64,000 bases of DNA from Faecalicatena contorta (GCF_021531975.1 NZ_JAFBIY010000001.1:1-64000); one strand, 5' to 3'. Positions 8,863 to 17,263 are shown, counted from the stretch's first letter. Notes: generated from the sequence alone by a model not told the origin. Numbers and translations: made by a program.

Positions 8863-8892
8863 AGTATAACACACATCCGATAGACTTGTCAA
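8863..8892 (-). promoter_or_regulatory. Promoter of the mef/cfr-like transcript
   Basis: On the minus strand TTGACA (8892-8887) and TATACT (8868-8863) are separated by 18 bases, close to a vegetative consensus. About 275 bases of leader follow before mef. That leader includes an AAGGAGG followed by a GTG-TGT-TAA mini-ORF (8834-8826 region) and the attenuator. No RLR-type leader peptide is seen in it. Confidence 0.75.
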
Positions 8893-8925
8893 CCATTTTT
8901 AACCTTGTTTTCCATCTTGTTTTTC

Positions 8926-9650
8926 CATCTCTTACGGGCAGTAGCAAAGCCAGGCGAGCCAGTCAACGGTCAAGATGAACGGCGCTTTCAGCGCCGCCGT
9001 TGACAGTCTCGCCCGTCTTTGCTAATGGGTAATCAAGGCGGGAAAGCCATTTTAGGGCTTTCCCGCCCATTTCAATTTTGGGAGAAGAAAGGCCCCAAAA
9101 TGAACGAGTGCGGCCAAACACTTTTAGGGATTGGCCACCTTGTCCACCCATCCAGCGGGGCGGCGGGGAACGGTCAAGGCCGGGCGTCAGCCCATTCATT
9201 TCAGCCTTGACGGTTTCCTGCCGTCCTGCTACTTTTCCCGGAGTGTGGCCACACATCTGGTCACGGTGTCCAGAGCTTTGGGACTTTTTGTCCCATAGGC
9301 CGGGGGCGGAGGACGAGGGACGGGGGCTTTCATAATACGCCCTGTCTGCTGCTGAAATCAGCCCTTTGTTTCCGGCTTACCAGCCCCAAACAAAGCCCTG
9401 CTTTCCTGCCGCGTCAAATGCCCTTGCCCTCCCCGGCGGCAACGGTATTTTCAGGGCAACGCCGACAGAGCGTATAACACACTACACTTTGCTCCGCAAA
9501 GTCGTGTGCCAAATGGGGCGCTGCCCCCTTTGGAAACCCCCGCAACAAACAGGTGCTATGCACCCAGCCGGGAGCATAGCGCCGTTTGTTGTCAGCAGCC
9601 CGTTTCACGGTCTGCGTGTAGTTCCTTGTAAACTGACCTAATATGAATTG
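8926..9650. other. GC-rich hairpin-packed non-coding block
   Basis: About 700 bases are clearly richer in GC than their neighbours and contain no convincing gene. The block is dense in inverted repeats: a nested palindrome at 8944-9022 with CGGCGCT/AGCGCCG at its core; GGCGGGAAAGCC at 9037-9048 with its perfect complement at 9056-9067; CGGTCAAGGC at 9171-9180 against 9204-9213; the perfect palindrome GTGTGGCCACAC at 9243-9254; CTTTGTTT...AAACAAAG at 9364-9395; and CAACAAAC...GTTTGTTG with inner GCTATGC/GCATAGC at 9543-9591. It could be an origin of transfer, a single-strand origin or a structured RNA. None of these is proven. Confidence 0.5.
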
Positions 9651-9699
9651 TAAAAATCGGAATTTTTCGAGATGATGAATTCCTACTTTGTTAATCATG

Positions 9700-9860
9700 C
9701 CATATGGCTTGATTATATATGCAAAGATAAAAACGCAATGTACATTAAAATATGTGCTAGAGCTGGTAGGTAGCCCAGCCGTCCTGTGTTATACAGGGTA
9801 AGTAACCTGCCCCTCCGGGTTGTCCATTCTTTGCTCATCAATCAATTAGGAGGGATAGTT
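9700..9860 (+). ncRNA. Candidate yjdF (azaaromatic) riboswitch
   Basis: The 160 bases before yjdF are structured, with the short paired elements CCTGTG...CAGGG and AACCTGCCCCTCCGGGTTG. They run up to an AGGAGGG ribosome binding site. The yjdF RNA motif is a known riboswitch class found upstream of yjdF genes in Firmicutes; it binds azaaromatic compounds and controls translation. The call rests on the gene it precedes and on visible pairing, not on a covariance-model search. Confidence 0.6.
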
Positions 9861-10277
9861 ATGGACAAAGTAAGTGGCAAGCTGACGGTGTTTTTTGAAG
9901 ATCCGTTTTGGGTAGGAGTCTTTGAACATATTGAAGATGAAAAACTCTCGGTAGCGAAAGTAACTTTCGGCGCAGAACCGAAGGATTATGAAGTTCAAGA
10001 GTGTATTCAAAAGTATTATTACAGTTTGCGATTTAGTCCGGCTGTGGCAACTGTTGTAAAAGAAACAAAAAGAAATCCTAAGAGGATGCAGCGTGATGTA
10101 AAGAAACAGATGCAGGAAAATGGAATCGGTACAAAATCACAGCAAGCCTTGAAAATGCAACAGGAGCATAACAAACAGGAGCGTAAAGTAAGAAGCCGAG
10201 AGAGAAAAGAGGCTGATGAACAGCGAATGTTTGAACTGAAACAGCAAAAGAAAAGGGAAAAGCGTAAGGGGCATTAA
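9861..10277 (+). CDS. yjdF: YjdF family protein
   Basis: This 138-residue protein resembles YjdF (DUF2992). It has a globular N-terminal half with FFEDPFWVG and YEVQECIQ..YY segments, and a very basic, Lys/Arg/Gln-rich coiled tail from about residue 75. Its biochemical role is unknown. The family is linked to tolerance of azaaromatic compounds because its mRNA carries the yjdF riboswitch. The ATG at 9861 follows TTAGGAGGG. An in-frame extension upstream to 9786 would lie in the riboswitch and is rejected. It is probably cargo of the mobile region. Confidence 0.85.
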   Translation: MDKVSGKLTVFFEDPFWVGVFEHIEDEKLSVAKVTFGAEPKDYEVQECIQKYYYSLRFSPAVATVVKETKRNPKRMQRDVKKQMQENGIGTKSQQALKMQQEHNKQERKVRSRERKEADEQRMFELKQQKKREKRKGH

Positions 10278-10324
10278 AGCCTCTTAGCTTTTGACCAAAA
10301 TTCTCAATTTGCAGGAGAAATATT

Positions 10325-10408
10325 GTGATAAGAACATTTAGAGAAAAAGATTTATTTGCTATTATGCAAATATGGCTTTTTGTAACGTCCACTTTTATTC
10401 ATTTTTGA
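10325..10408 (+). pseudogene. Remnant of a GNAT acetyltransferase N-terminus
   Basis: A GTG-started frame reads VIRTFREKDLFAIMQIWL and then loses similarity and stops at 10,408. These residues match the usual opening of GNAT N-acetyltransferases (IRxFREEDLxxIMQIWL). A ribosome binding site, CAGGAGAAA, is still in place. The rest of the gene, roughly 120 codons, is absent, so this is a truncated relic at a junction between mobile segments. Confidence 0.5.
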
Positions 10409-10730
10409 ATAAAAGAATTTTGAATAAGCAATTGGCAGGAGCTGATCGTTAAAAAATGATTTGACAACTATAAGCGAAAAGCGGAAATCTGCGAAAATTT
10501 ATTTTTCGCTAATAACAAAATTTTATGTTTTGTGATATCGAGGGTATGGGGAATCGTAATCTCCATCAAGTTCGTCAGAGAATCAAAATCCAGAAACTGG
10601 GTTTTGAGTTACTCTGGGCGATACTTGCTTTAGAAAATGATTTGCCATAATGAGCATGGAACAATGGAATTTGAATTGCATAAAAAAGAGAGAGCTATAA
10701 GAAACTCTCTCTGTGATAAAATCAAAATAT
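10409..10730. other. Intergenic junction region
   Basis: No confident gene is seen. A 41-codon frame at 10,525-10,650 (start MFCDIEGMGNRN, end LALENDLP) lacks a clear ribosome binding site and was not recognised. It may be the relic of a longer gene. The stretch probably marks the left boundary zone of the three-recombinase module. Confidence 0.35.
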
Positions 10731-11528
10731 TTATAGTATCAGTGATTCAGTAAGATTACAAAAATCCTTAACAGGAATATTCTCTTTAAATGGTAAAGCT
10801 GTTTCTAAAAAGGTTTCATCTGCAAATTTCTCGAGTTCAGAATCAAAATGTATAATTGAAACTATTGTATTTAATTGGTATGGGGGAATTGTAACAAAAT
10901 AATCGTAATCTTCGTAAGAAGGAGTGGCACAAGAAACTTTGATTTTTCCGTCCAATTTCAATTTTGTGAATTCACCATAAATGGAGGTTAAGGCTTTTTC
11001 CTTTTCTTCATCAGAAGTAATTCTATCTACATATCTGATATACCAGTAATCTATATTCCCATCTTTTAACTCAATTAAATAATCGTATGATCTGGGTGTT
11101 CCGGATTTTATTGTCCATTCAACTTTATGCAGACTTGTCATCATAGAAAGACCACGCATTAAGGTAGAAAAAAACTTTTCATGTACTTGAATTGCGGAGA
11201 GATCCGGAGAAAATCCATTGTCAGCAATTATTTTCTTCCGTTCCCGTATTTTTTGAGAAGAATATCCAGTCGCATCATATAATTCCTTGATAAGTTCTGG
11301 ATCATCAATGGCTTTTGCAATTTTATCAATAGTGCTTTTATATGGTCTTCCAGATCGGGCACCGTTGAGCATTCGTGAAATGGTTGCATTATTTAAGCCG
11401 GTTTGTTCAGATAATTCTTTTTGTGTTTTTGTCTGTAAAATGATTTGAAGTATATTGATGAATTTTTCCTGATCGTAAACGCTGTCAGGATTTATTAGTG
11501 TGCTTGAATTTGATAAAAATTCGTTCAT
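10731..11528 (-). CDS. HTH transcriptional regulator of the recombinase module
   Basis: This 265-residue protein has an XRE-like helix-turn-helix at about residues 35-60 (TQKELSEQTGLNNATISRMLNG). A second basic helical segment and a C-terminal domain of about 150 residues that I do not recognise follow. It is transcribed away from the recombinase operon and starts about 240 bases from it. The space between is full of repeats of the AAGAAGTCAAA kind, which are natural operators for it. Autoregulation and control of excision are inferred. Membership in a named family beyond HTH is uncertain. Confidence 0.7.
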   Translation of the reverse strand: MNEFLSNSSTLINPDSVYDQEKFINILQIILQTKTQKELSEQTGLNNATISRMLNGARSGRPYKSTIDKIAKAIDDPELIKELYDATGYSSQKIRERKKIIADNGFSPDLSAIQVHEKFFSTLMRGLSMMTSLHKVEWTIKSGTPRSYDYLIELKDGNIDYWYIRYVDRITSDEEKEKALTSIYGEFTKLKLDGKIKVSCATPSYEDYDYFVTIPPYQLNTIVSIIHFDSELEKFADETFLETALPFKENIPVKDFCNLTESLIL

Positions 11529-11554
11529 CCCAATCTCCTTTTGACATCTTTGAT

Positions 11555-11735
11555 TCCATGTAAATTGACTTCTTGCGTTTTATCTTATCAATTATATCCC
11601 TAAAAATCAATTTCAAACATGAAGAAATCAAAAAAACATTATAGACACTTCTTTGTAAAGTCAAAGAAGTCAAAAACGCAATTGACATTTTGACTTCTTT
11701 GTGTATAATGTAAAATTAAGAAGTCAAAGAAGTCA
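11555..11735. promoter_or_regulatory. Operator array of AAGAAGTCAAA repeats
   Basis: Several copies of TTGACTTCTT or its complement lie between the divergent genes. One pair forms the inverted repeat ACTTCTTTG/CAAAGAAGT with a 6-base spacer near 11,647-11,670. Another pair, TTTGACTTCTT and AAGAAGTCAAA, flanks the -10 box of the recombinase promoter. The symmetry and repetition suggest cooperative binding by a dimeric repressor, most likely the adjacent HTH protein. Confidence 0.65.
11682..11709 (+). promoter_or_regulatory. Promoter of the recombinase operon
   Basis: TTGACA (11,682-11,687) and TATAAT (11,704-11,709) match the consensus exactly with a 16-base spacer. Operator repeats lie in the spacer and just downstream, so a bound repressor would block the polymerase. 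Confidence 0.85.
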
Positions 11736-11769
11736 AATAAATCAAAATGAAAGGAAGGAGGGCTGTGGA

Positions 11770-12873
11770 TTGAAATATAGGGTTGTTTCGGTTTTAAAAG
11801 ATAATAGACCACGTTTTTTGATTATTTCTGATATAGAAGAAATTGCAATCCTTCCATCAAAGTATTTGAAGCATCTGGATCAGATTAATGCTTCTCCGAA
11901 TACTGTAAAATCCGCTGCTTTCGCACTTTCATATTATTACAATTTTCTGCAGGAACAAACGATAGGATTGGATGAGGTTACATTACTTACCTATTCAGAG
12001 CAGAACAAACATTTTATTGATTTCTTGTACTGGGTTAAGGGTGGAAAACATACGGAACACAATACACAGACGAGCAATAAGACCTGCAATATGTATCTTG
12101 GTGCAGTTTTCAGATATTATCAGTTCTTGGCGCTGGAAGATGTTTTGCCAATGATTAAAGTCTTACGAGTGAAAAAAGTATCGTATTTTGACAGCATGGG
12201 AGTAAATCATCAAAATTCAGTGAATTCGTTTAAAGGTTTCTTCAGAGAAGAAGAACCGAATCTGGAAGAAATTACATCGGAAGAAATACAGGAACTGATA
12301 AATGCCTGTACGAATGATAGAGACCGATTGCTGATAGCAATGATGGCAGAAACCGGTCTTAGATTAGGGGAAATTCTGGGAATACATTATACCGAAGATA
12401 TTGATTTTGAAAGAAGGACAATTCGTGTAAGGTATCGTGAAACCAATACCAACTTGGCGAGGGCGAAAAATGCAGAATATAGAATGGCATTGTTAAGCAA
12501 TACAACTTTTGAGTTTTTGGTTAAATATATTTCTGACAACCGGAAAAGTCTGATGAATTCGGAATATCTGTTCACAAAATTGACTGGGAAAAACAAGGGG
12601 GAGCCATTAGATGCGGATTCTGTATATAGCATGTTGAAAAGGCTATCCAAAAAGACGGATATTAATTCACATCCCCATCAGCTTCGACATTATTTTGCGG
12701 AGGAACGAAGAAAAGAAGGATGGGATTTGAACGATATACGTTTTGCTTTAGGTCATAAGAAAGTTGAAACTACCATTAAATATTTGGGTGAGAATAATGA
12801 ACGGTTGATAGAAGCGACAGATCAGTATTATTCGAATAATGAAGATTTATATCAAATTGCAGATTTTCTGTAA
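11770..12873 (+). CDS. Tyrosine recombinase, TnpA-like (first of three)
   Basis: This 367-residue phage-integrase-family recombinase has an N-terminal core-binding domain and the catalytic set Arg in ETGLRLGE, HQLRH, and Tyr in GHKKVETTIKY. Its length and place match TnpA of Tn554 (about 361 residues). The start is TTG 11,770, eight bases after GGAGG. An upstream ATG overlaps the -10 box and cannot be used. It heads an operon of at least four genes. Such proteins act together at the element ends to drive site-specific integration and excision. Confidence 0.85.
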   Translation: MKYRVVSVLKDNRPRFLIISDIEEIAILPSKYLKHLDQINASPNTVKSAAFALSYYYNFLQEQTIGLDEVTLLTYSEQNKHFIDFLYWVKGGKHTEHNTQTSNKTCNMYLGAVFRYYQFLALEDVLPMIKVLRVKKVSYFDSMGVNHQNSVNSFKGFFREEEPNLEEITSEEIQELINACTNDRDRLLIAMMAETGLRLGEILGIHYTEDIDFERRTIRVRYRETNTNLARAKNAEYRMALLSNTTFEFLVKYISDNRKSLMNSEYLFTKLTGKNKGEPLDADSVYSMLKRLSKKTDINSHPHQLRHYFAEERRKEGWDLNDIRFALGHKKVETTIKYLGENNERLIEATDQYYSNNEDLYQIADFL

Positions 12874-12891
12874 AAGGAAGGAGGGATTACC

Positions 12892-14622
12892 TTGGCAGTA
12901 TTAAAAATTGTACCGAAGTTATATCAGGAAAAAATATCTGGGAAATTAAAGGAAGAGATATCTTTAGTAACGAATGGAGAAGCAAAATACTATAACCGAC
13001 TATACAAATTTTTCCAGAATACAGATATACAGTGTACTGCAGATATTAACTATGACACGAGAAAAATGTATATGGATTCTCTTGAGAAAGAGGAGATTTC
13101 AGAAAAGTATAGAGCGGAATTGCTGAGTTTATTTGATCGCTTAAAAATTGAAAATATGCCGGATGTCTATTCACAAGGGAACCCCTTCTCTGTGGAACAG
13201 GAGTTTTTTAAGCAGGATAAATTGTTTTTGCTGTATGTACCCAATAAGAAGAAAGCACAATCTTTCCGCCAGGTGGTAGATAAGAATGATCTGTTATGGG
13301 ACTTAACAGGGATACATTCATCACAGTTAGTGAGACAGACAAAAGTATTGCTGTGTGAAATCCTGAATATGGATATGGTGCAAAGAAATCGAAGGTATTT
13401 TTTGGAACCATTAAAAGCACTGATACGTTTTTGTGATAAATACGGAATAGATGATATTGAGAAAATGGAACAGGCAGATGAGAACAGATTTTATCTGTAT
13501 TTGAACAAGGAGTCGGAAATTATAAAAAAACAGGCTTCAAAGATTGTTGAGTTTGCAAGAAGAACGTTATTTCTAACAGATCCAGAGACAAATTGGAAAG
13601 CGTGTATCTGGTATATGGATAGGTTTCGGTTTGATAAAGCGAGAATCAATGCCAGTTCACCAGTTAAAAGCCTTTCGTTTATTAATATTCATGAAAAAGA
13701 AAATCGTGGATACCTGCAATTATATGCAAAATATTTGGTCGGAATATCTGATCTGTCCTTATCTAATATTCGGAATATCATAAGTTTTATTTCACAATTC
13801 CTACAATATCTGGACGAACGGAGTAAGAAAGTAACGGAACTGGAGATGCAAGATATAGTGGATTATGTGTCTGTTTTGGATGAATCCAATATTAAGTATT
13901 CCACTTTTAACCGATATATTACACATGTGCATACATTTCTACAGTTTTTGAAGATGAAAAATATTGAAGTGTTGAAGTTTTATCCGGAAAGATTTTTAAA
14001 AAAAGGATTTCCAGAACACAATGAAAGAAGTGTTCCAGAAAAAACAATTGCACATTTGATTAAGGAGCTGCCGACATTCCCAGAGCACTTACAGTTGATG
14101 TATTTGATTTTGCTTTGTACAGGAATTAGGAAAAGTGAGGTTTGCACAATAAAATCGGGTGCTTTTTATTTGCAAGGTAGTGAAAGTTGGATGCGCATAT
14201 ATCAAAGCAAAATGCGGAGAGAAAAAGTTATTCCTATTCCTAGTATATTGGTTGAACTGGTGAATGATTATGAAAAAAAGTATGAAATAAAAAATGGGGA
14301 GTATTTATTCAAAAATAAAAAAGGCGGTGCATTTAATGGACAGACTTTTTCAGATCAAATGATTCGGGAGTGTAATGCCCGAGGGATTGACTGTGGAGAT
14401 TATATATTTCGAGCGCATGATTACAGACATAACCTTGCGACTTCAATGTATGGAAATGGGGTTTCTATACAAGGGGTACGTGATTATCTGGGGCATTCAA
14501 GCGAAAATATGACAAAACAGTACATTGATTTCATGCCGGAACGTATTGTATCGGCTGAAGATAAATATTTTTCAAGAAATCAGTCATTTAAATTGAAAGG
14601 AGCAGAAGAAGATGAAAGGTAA
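12892..14622 (+). CDS. Tyrosine recombinase, TnpB-like (second of three)
   Basis: This long recombinase of 576 residues has the catalytic domain in its C-terminal third: Arg in CTGIRKSEV, HDYRH, and the nucleophile in GHSSENMTKQY. The long N-terminal region of about 380 residues is typical of Tn554 TnpB (about 630 residues). An AAGGAGGGATTACC ribosome binding site precedes a likely TTG start, 18 bases after the TnpA-like stop. The gene overlaps the next one by 11 bases, which shows translational coupling. Confidence 0.85.
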   Translation: MAVLKIVPKLYQEKISGKLKEEISLVTNGEAKYYNRLYKFFQNTDIQCTADINYDTRKMYMDSLEKEEISEKYRAELLSLFDRLKIENMPDVYSQGNPFSVEQEFFKQDKLFLLYVPNKKKAQSFRQVVDKNDLLWDLTGIHSSQLVRQTKVLLCEILNMDMVQRNRRYFLEPLKALIRFCDKYGIDDIEKMEQADENRFYLYLNKESEIIKKQASKIVEFARRTLFLTDPETNWKACIWYMDRFRFDKARINASSPVKSLSFINIHEKENRGYLQLYAKYLVGISDLSLSNIRNIISFISQFLQYLDERSKKVTELEMQDIVDYVSVLDESNIKYSTFNRYITHVHTFLQFLKMKNIEVLKFYPERFLKKGFPEHNERSVPEKTIAHLIKELPTFPEHLQLMYLILLCTGIRKSEVCTIKSGAFYLQGSESWMRIYQSKMRREKVIPIPSILVELVNDYEKKYEIKNGEYLFKNKKGGAFNGQTFSDQMIRECNARGIDCGDYIFRAHDYRHNLATSMYGNGVSIQGVRDYLGHSSENMTKQYIDFMPERIVSAEDKYFSRNQSFKLKGAEEDER

Positions 14623-16117
14623 TATTAGTGTGATTTCTTATGATTGTTATCAACAAGCTACAGAAAAACAGTTGGAAGGACTGAAATGGAAGGAAAACAG
14701 GGTGTACTACATATCGGGGATTCTTAATGAAAAGATACAGGAAGAGATTTATGGGTATATCGATGATAGGTGCAGACGTTTATCATTATCAACAGTAGTA
14801 AATGATATTTACAGATTTGATCTGTTAAAAGAATTTCTGAATGAGAAATGTACGAATTGTAGCAGCATCACCGATAAAAAATGGGAAGAACTGGAGAGAA
14901 GCTATAAAGCATTTTTATATAAAAAAGGATTGGCGCTGTGCGTCAGAAGAAATAGACCAGATAGGCGGAGTGTTGAACAACAAAGCAGTGCTCAGGTTTC
15001 TTTTCTGAAAATGTATTATGAGTATGTTGTGAAGTTGAAAACAGCGGATATTCCTGAAAATGAAAAGGATGTATGGGATATGAGAAAGCTGGATATTGTG
15101 CCAAGGAGTAATCCAATTCGTGGCAGATATAGATTAGATTTTCGTGAGATTAGACAGAAAGAATTTAAGGAGATAATAAAGAGAATATTGTATAGTCACT
15201 GCCAGACAAAAGCAATGGGCAGTATAAAAGCTGAATTGCGAGGATTTCGTCGGTTCGCTGGATTCATGTATGATCGGTTTCCAGAAGTAAAACATTTTAC
15301 AGAAATTAGTAGGGATATGATAGAGGATTATCTGGTTTATATAAAGACGGATACCGGTCTTACATCAGTTAGTTATACGACGGAACTGTCGGTTTTGGAT
15401 AATCTGCTGGACGAAATTGGGCGTGAACTGGAAATAGAAAATTTATGCAACCTTTTTCTTTCCAGTGATTGCAAAGCATATGACAATGCTTTACCCGAAG
15501 CGTATTCAAATGCAGAAATTAGGAGGTTTAATAGTGCATTAACAAAATTAAAACCCCAGTTAGGCAGATGTTTAATAATACACCAGATGCTTGGTACAAG
15601 AATAGAGGATACTTTGACATTACGTAGGGATTGTTTATCTGAAAAATCTGGACATTATTTTATAACTGTCATCCAGCAGAAAACAAGAAAATACAAAAGA
15701 CCGGTCAGCGATCAGTTAGCGGAATTGATTAGAAAAGCAATAGAGGTTTCAGAAAAGGAGCATCCGGATTCGGAATACATTTTTCTGCAGGATAATGGGA
15801 AATTATATACAGATTCGATGCTGAAATATCATGTAAATATCATGATTTATGAAAATGATATCAGGGACGATAACGGAAATTATTTTGAGTTTCGTACACA
15901 CCGTTTTAGACATACATTTGGTGTGAAACTTACAGAAATGAAATTAGATGATGATAGCATTGCAAGGCTGCTGGGGCATAAGGATACACGGACCATACCA
16001 CATTATAGGCGCTTAAGAAATGAAGCATTAGCGGAGGATACAAAGGCTGTGCGGGATGAAATGAATGAATTGTTAGCACAATATAGGAGGGAAAAGGAAA
16101 ATGCAGAAACACGATAA
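14612..16117 (+). CDS. Tyrosine recombinase, third of three
   Basis: This 501-residue recombinase has Arg in LGTRIEDTL, HRFRH, and Tyr in GHKDTRTIPHY. All three recombinases of the operon therefore keep their catalytic residues. Three tandem tyrosine recombinases are the hallmark of RIT (recombinase-in-trio) elements, whereas classic Tn554 has two plus TnpC. This unit combines both, with trio and TnpC-like protein together. The start ATG 14,612 lies inside the previous gene behind AAAGGAGCAGAAG, and the end overlaps the next gene by 17 bases. Confidence 0.85.
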   Translation: MKGNISVISYDCYQQATEKQLEGLKWKENRVYYISGILNEKIQEEIYGYIDDRCRRLSLSTVVNDIYRFDLLKEFLNEKCTNCSSITDKKWEELERSYKAFLYKKGLALCVRRNRPDRRSVEQQSSAQVSFLKMYYEYVVKLKTADIPENEKDVWDMRKLDIVPRSNPIRGRYRLDFREIRQKEFKEIIKRILYSHCQTKAMGSIKAELRGFRRFAGFMYDRFPEVKHFTEISRDMIEDYLVYIKTDTGLTSVSYTTELSVLDNLLDEIGRELEIENLCNLFLSSDCKAYDNALPEAYSNAEIRRFNSALTKLKPQLGRCLIIHQMLGTRIEDTLTLRRDCLSEKSGHYFITVIQQKTRKYKRPVSDQLAELIRKAIEVSEKEHPDSEYIFLQDNGKLYTDSMLKYHVNIMIYENDIRDDNGNYFEFRTHRFRHTFGVKLTEMKLDDDSIARLLGHKDTRTIPHYRRLRNEALAEDTKAVRDEMNELLAQYRREKENAETR

Positions 16118-16508
16118 AATGGTAGCACTGGCAAAGGAAAAAAGTGCAGAAATGACGGAAACAGCAATAACAGCTATTGAAAGCATGTACAGAAAAAATG
16201 AAAAAATTTCTGTTGCGGAGCTTACAAAGCTAACAGGACTTTCCAGAGGGTTTTTCTATAATAATCCAAATGTGAAACAGGTAATGATGGAATTGAAGGA
16301 AAAACAACAGGGACAGACATTGCGGAATCCTAAAAGTGATGCTATTGCAAAAGCGCAGGAAGCAAGGATTAAGAGTTTAGAACAAAAATTATTCGATAGT
16401 GTTCCGAAAAGCGAATATGAAAATCTTCAAAAAAAATATGAAGAATTACAAGTGAAATATAGTCAAGTGAAAAATGGAACCCTGTTAAAGCTGTATGAAC
16501 AATTGTAG
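16101..16508 (+). CDS. TnpC-like accessory protein (DUF6262-like)
   Basis: This 135-residue protein has an HTH-like segment at about 34-60 (ISVAELTKLTGLSRGFFYNN). From about residue 90 it has a long heptad-rich coiled coil ending in KLYEQL. It matches the size, order and design of Tn554 TnpC, which sets orientation and efficiency of transposition. It overlaps the third recombinase by 17 bases, with the ribosome binding site AGGAGGG inside that gene. Confidence 0.75.
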   Translation: MQKHDKMVALAKEKSAEMTETAITAIESMYRKNEKISVAELTKLTGLSRGFFYNNPNVKQVMMELKEKQQGQTLRNPKSDAIAKAQEARIKSLEQKLFDSVPKSEYENLQKKYEELQVKYSQVKNGTLLKLYEQL

Positions 16509-16529
16509 GAAGAAAAGGAGGATTAATTT

Positions 16530-16904
16530 ATGCAGAGCAAAATTTATGATAAGAAAAATGGACTTACTTATACGTTATGTGGTGACTATTATATACCGGA
16601 ACTAACATTAACGGATACCGAACCAACTTATGGAAAATATGGGATGCTCCGTAAAAGCTATTTACAGGAACACAGAAAGGCAAAATATCAAATTTTGTTG
16701 TTACAAGGAGAACTTGTAGAGCATCTGAATCAAATTGACGAAGAGGCAAGGGATAAGGAAGAACGATTAGTAAAACAGATGATGGAGAAAGATGGGATTA
16801 CAGAGGAATTAAAAAGAACGGATCAGATGGAATGGCTGCGTAGAGTAAACAACATCCGTAACCGAGCGGATGAAATTATTTTAAATGAACTGATTTACGT
16901 GTAG
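16530..16904 (+). CDS. TnpV family transposon protein
   Basis: This 124-residue protein opens with a YDKKNGLTYTLCGDYYIPEL segment and continues with YGMLRKSYLQEHR and a charged helical part, as in TnpV of Tn4451-type clostridial transposons. Its function is unknown. It has its own ribosome binding site, AAAAGGAGGATT, 21 bases after the TnpC-like gene and probably belongs to the same transcript. Confidence 0.75.
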   Translation: MQSKIYDKKNGLTYTLCGDYYIPELTLTDTEPTYGKYGMLRKSYLQEHRKAKYQILLLQGELVEHLNQIDEEARDKEERLVKQMMEKDGITEELKRTDQMEWLRRVNNIRNRADEIILNELIYV

Positions 16905-16916
16905 GGGGGAGCGACA

Positions 16917-17105
16917 ATGAGATACCGGATTGAATATGCAGATGGACGGTGCTGTAATTTCGCCAATAGCCGGAAAGATCTTCTGGAATGGCTGAAATTA
17001 TTAAAGGGAGAAGAGATCACAGATATTCGGAAAATCTACAAAAACGGTGTGACAGATTCTGTATTCGATAAGTACCAGAATTATGTGAATAGTAATGCTA
17101 ATTAG
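16917..17105 (+). CDS. Small protein of the mobile module
   Basis: This 62-residue protein (MRYRIEYADGRCCNF...) starts 12 bases after tnpV behind GGGGGGAGCG. It has no membrane segment or motif I recognise. Tight spacing and a good ribosome binding site support a real gene. Similar short proteins often accompany TnpV in clostridial elements, but no function is claimed. Confidence 0.6.
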   Translation: MRYRIEYADGRCCNFANSRKDLLEWLKLLKGEEITDIRKIYKNGVTDSVFDKYQNYVNSNAN

Positions 17106-17125
17106 GGAAGGGTAACAATCATTAT

Positions 17126-17263
17126 TTGGAACGCAAAAATTCTGCAGTCCGGATAGCAAAAAAGTGGAAGACCGGAACGCAAGAATTTTGCAGTCCGGAA
17201 GGCAAAAAAGTGGAAATCCGGATAGCAAGATTTTGGCTGTCCGGAAAGCTGAAAGAGAAATTG
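17126..17263 (+). repeat. Six 23-bp iterons
   Basis: The core CCGGA(A/T)(A/G/C)GC recurs at 17,149, 17,172, 17,195, 17,218 and 17,241, exactly 23 bases apart. A degenerate first copy (TTGGAACGC) is at 17,126. The parts between cores alternate, giving a 46-bp higher-order repeat. The period is not a multiple of three, so this is a DNA-level array and not a protein repeat. Iterons near a recombinase operon and an element end suggest accessory binding sites or an origin. Confidence 0.75.

Noticed and set aside
9078-9641. Two frames of about 85-91 codons in the GC-rich block
   Set aside because: They lack good ribosome binding sites, have low-complexity composition and cross several perfect inverted repeats; non-coding structure explains the region better.
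17126-17263. Possible CRISPR array
   Set aside because: The period is a fixed 23 bases, the spacers are themselves repeated, and no cas gene is present.
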